Of a stretch of 6,454 nt of DNA, positions 5,950-6,454 are shown one piece after another. The stretch is from Phycisphaerales bacterium. Lineage in GTDB: Bacteria > Planctomycetota > Phycisphaerae > Phycisphaerales > SM1A02. The position numbers and the translations under genes are program-made. Under the pieces are notes generated by a model. That model worked only from the letters and a program-made list of their open reading frames with translations, did not search any database and was not told where the DNA came from. Location: positions 1 through 6,454 of the forward strand of contig JAGQOI010000425.1 of NCBI GenBank assembly GCA_020427625.1, read 5' to 3'. Position 1 is the stretch's first letter. Every line of letters starts with the position of its first letter.

Positions 5950-6454
5950 ATGACTGTCTTCATTCGTCTCGTGACCGTCGCCGCCGCGGCCTCGCTCGGC
6001 GCCGGCGCCGTTGCCACCGACAGCTACACGACCGACTTCGAGAGCGGCGCCGACAACTGGATCGCCTACGCCGGCTCCGCGCTCGAGCCGACCGGCGGGA
6101 ACCCCGACGGCCACATCCACACCGTCTTCAGCGACTTCGGCATCACCTACCGGAACAACACGAATCCGAACTTCGTGATGGACTACAGCGCCTTCGACAG
6201 CGTGACCTTCAGCATCGACGTCAAGGTCGAGTCCATCGGTTCGTTCGGTCTGTTCAACCCGCGTCCGTGGGTCATCGAGCTCCGTGACTACGACAACCCG
6301 CCGGCCGGCTACAACTACGTCTCGGTGTGGCACGAGTTCATGTGGCTGCCCGGGACCGGCCTGCCGTGGACCACGTTCGACGTGACCATCGACGATCCGT
6401 CCGCCGTCGATCTTCCCGCAGGCTGGGGCGGCGACGGCGCGTCCGACCTCGCCA
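5950..6454 (+). CDS. Secreted protein, possibly PEP-CTERM sorted (5' part only)
   Basis: The frame opens at ATG 5950 and stays open for 168 codons to the window edge, so the C-terminus is missing. AGGAG at 5937-5941 with 8 nt spacing supports the start. Residues 1-22 are a signal peptide (Arg6, Ala-rich core, likely cut after AVA). The mature part begins TDFESGADNWIAYAG, then has TGGNPDGHIHTVF at 48-60, VTFSIDVKVESIG at 85-97, RPWVIELRDYDNPPAG at 105-120 and FDVTIDDPS at 143-151. This jelly-roll-like, Asp/Tyr/Trp-rich pattern resembles extracellular proteins that often end in a PEP-CTERM anchor. The anchor would lie outside the window, so that point is inference. No catalytic residues can be assigned. 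Codons are strongly C-ending (13 of 17 Ala are GCC), which with the promoter and ribosome site suggests high expression. It is divergent from the 420-codon gene. Confidence 0.85.
   Translation, partial: MTVFIRLVTVAAAASLGAGAVATDSYTTDFESGADNWIAYAGSALEPTGGNPDGHIHTVFSDFGITYRNNTNPNFVMDYSAFDSVTFSIDVKVESIGSFGLFNPRPWVIELRDYDNPPAGYNYVSVWHEFMWLPGTGLPWTTFDVTIDDPSAVDLPAGWGGDGASDLA

Noticed and set aside
5768..5953. Small plus-strand frame starting at ATG 5768 in the leader
   Set aside because: The ATG overlaps the -10 box, the product is Arg/Pro-rich, and it ends across the start of the real gene without a ribosome site.

Overview
This is a GC-rich bacterial window with five protein genes, the last running off the right edge. 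The mix of genes suggests a planctomycete, perhaps of the Phycisphaerae. It has an exported PpiA-type cyclophilin, an orphan FliA/WhiG-type sigma factor, an uncharacterised winged-helix-like protein, and a secreted protein of the kind often sorted by PEP-CTERM signals. That assignment is inference from gene content; no marker gene is present.

Layout, left to right. A periplasmic peptidyl-prolyl isomerase (minus, 32-757) is divergent from a full-length glutamine-dependent asparagine synthetase (plus, 932-2785), with 174 bp between them. The synthetase converges on a FliA/WhiG-family sigma factor (minus, 2925-3839) across 139 bp that hold a nested inverted repeat. Upstream of the sigma gene is a 472-bp gap with no convincing gene. 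It holds a repeat and hairpin cluster next to the sigma gene, a GC-alternating tract, a long 64-nt imperfect hairpin, and a purine-rich repeat-like stretch. Next is a 420-codon gene of unknown function (minus, 4312-5574). A 375-bp divergent region follows, with a good sigma-70-type promoter (TTGACG, 16 bp, TACGAT) and a long structured leader. It leads into a signal-peptide-bearing secreted protein (plus, from 5950, truncated at 6454).

The genes do not form one operon. Every neighbouring pair is divergent, convergent or widely spaced, and nothing suggests a shared pathway. Export and folding (cyclophilin, secreted protein), nitrogen or amide metabolism (asparagine synthetase) and regulation (sigma factor, possible DNA-binding protein) are each represented once. 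I see no complete mobile element, CRISPR array, tRNA or rRNA, and no clear new multi-gene system. The items most worth a second look are the extended hairpin at 4133-4196, the repeat cluster ahead of the sigma gene, the uncharacterised 420-residue protein, and the contrast in codon choice between the synthetase and the secreted protein.
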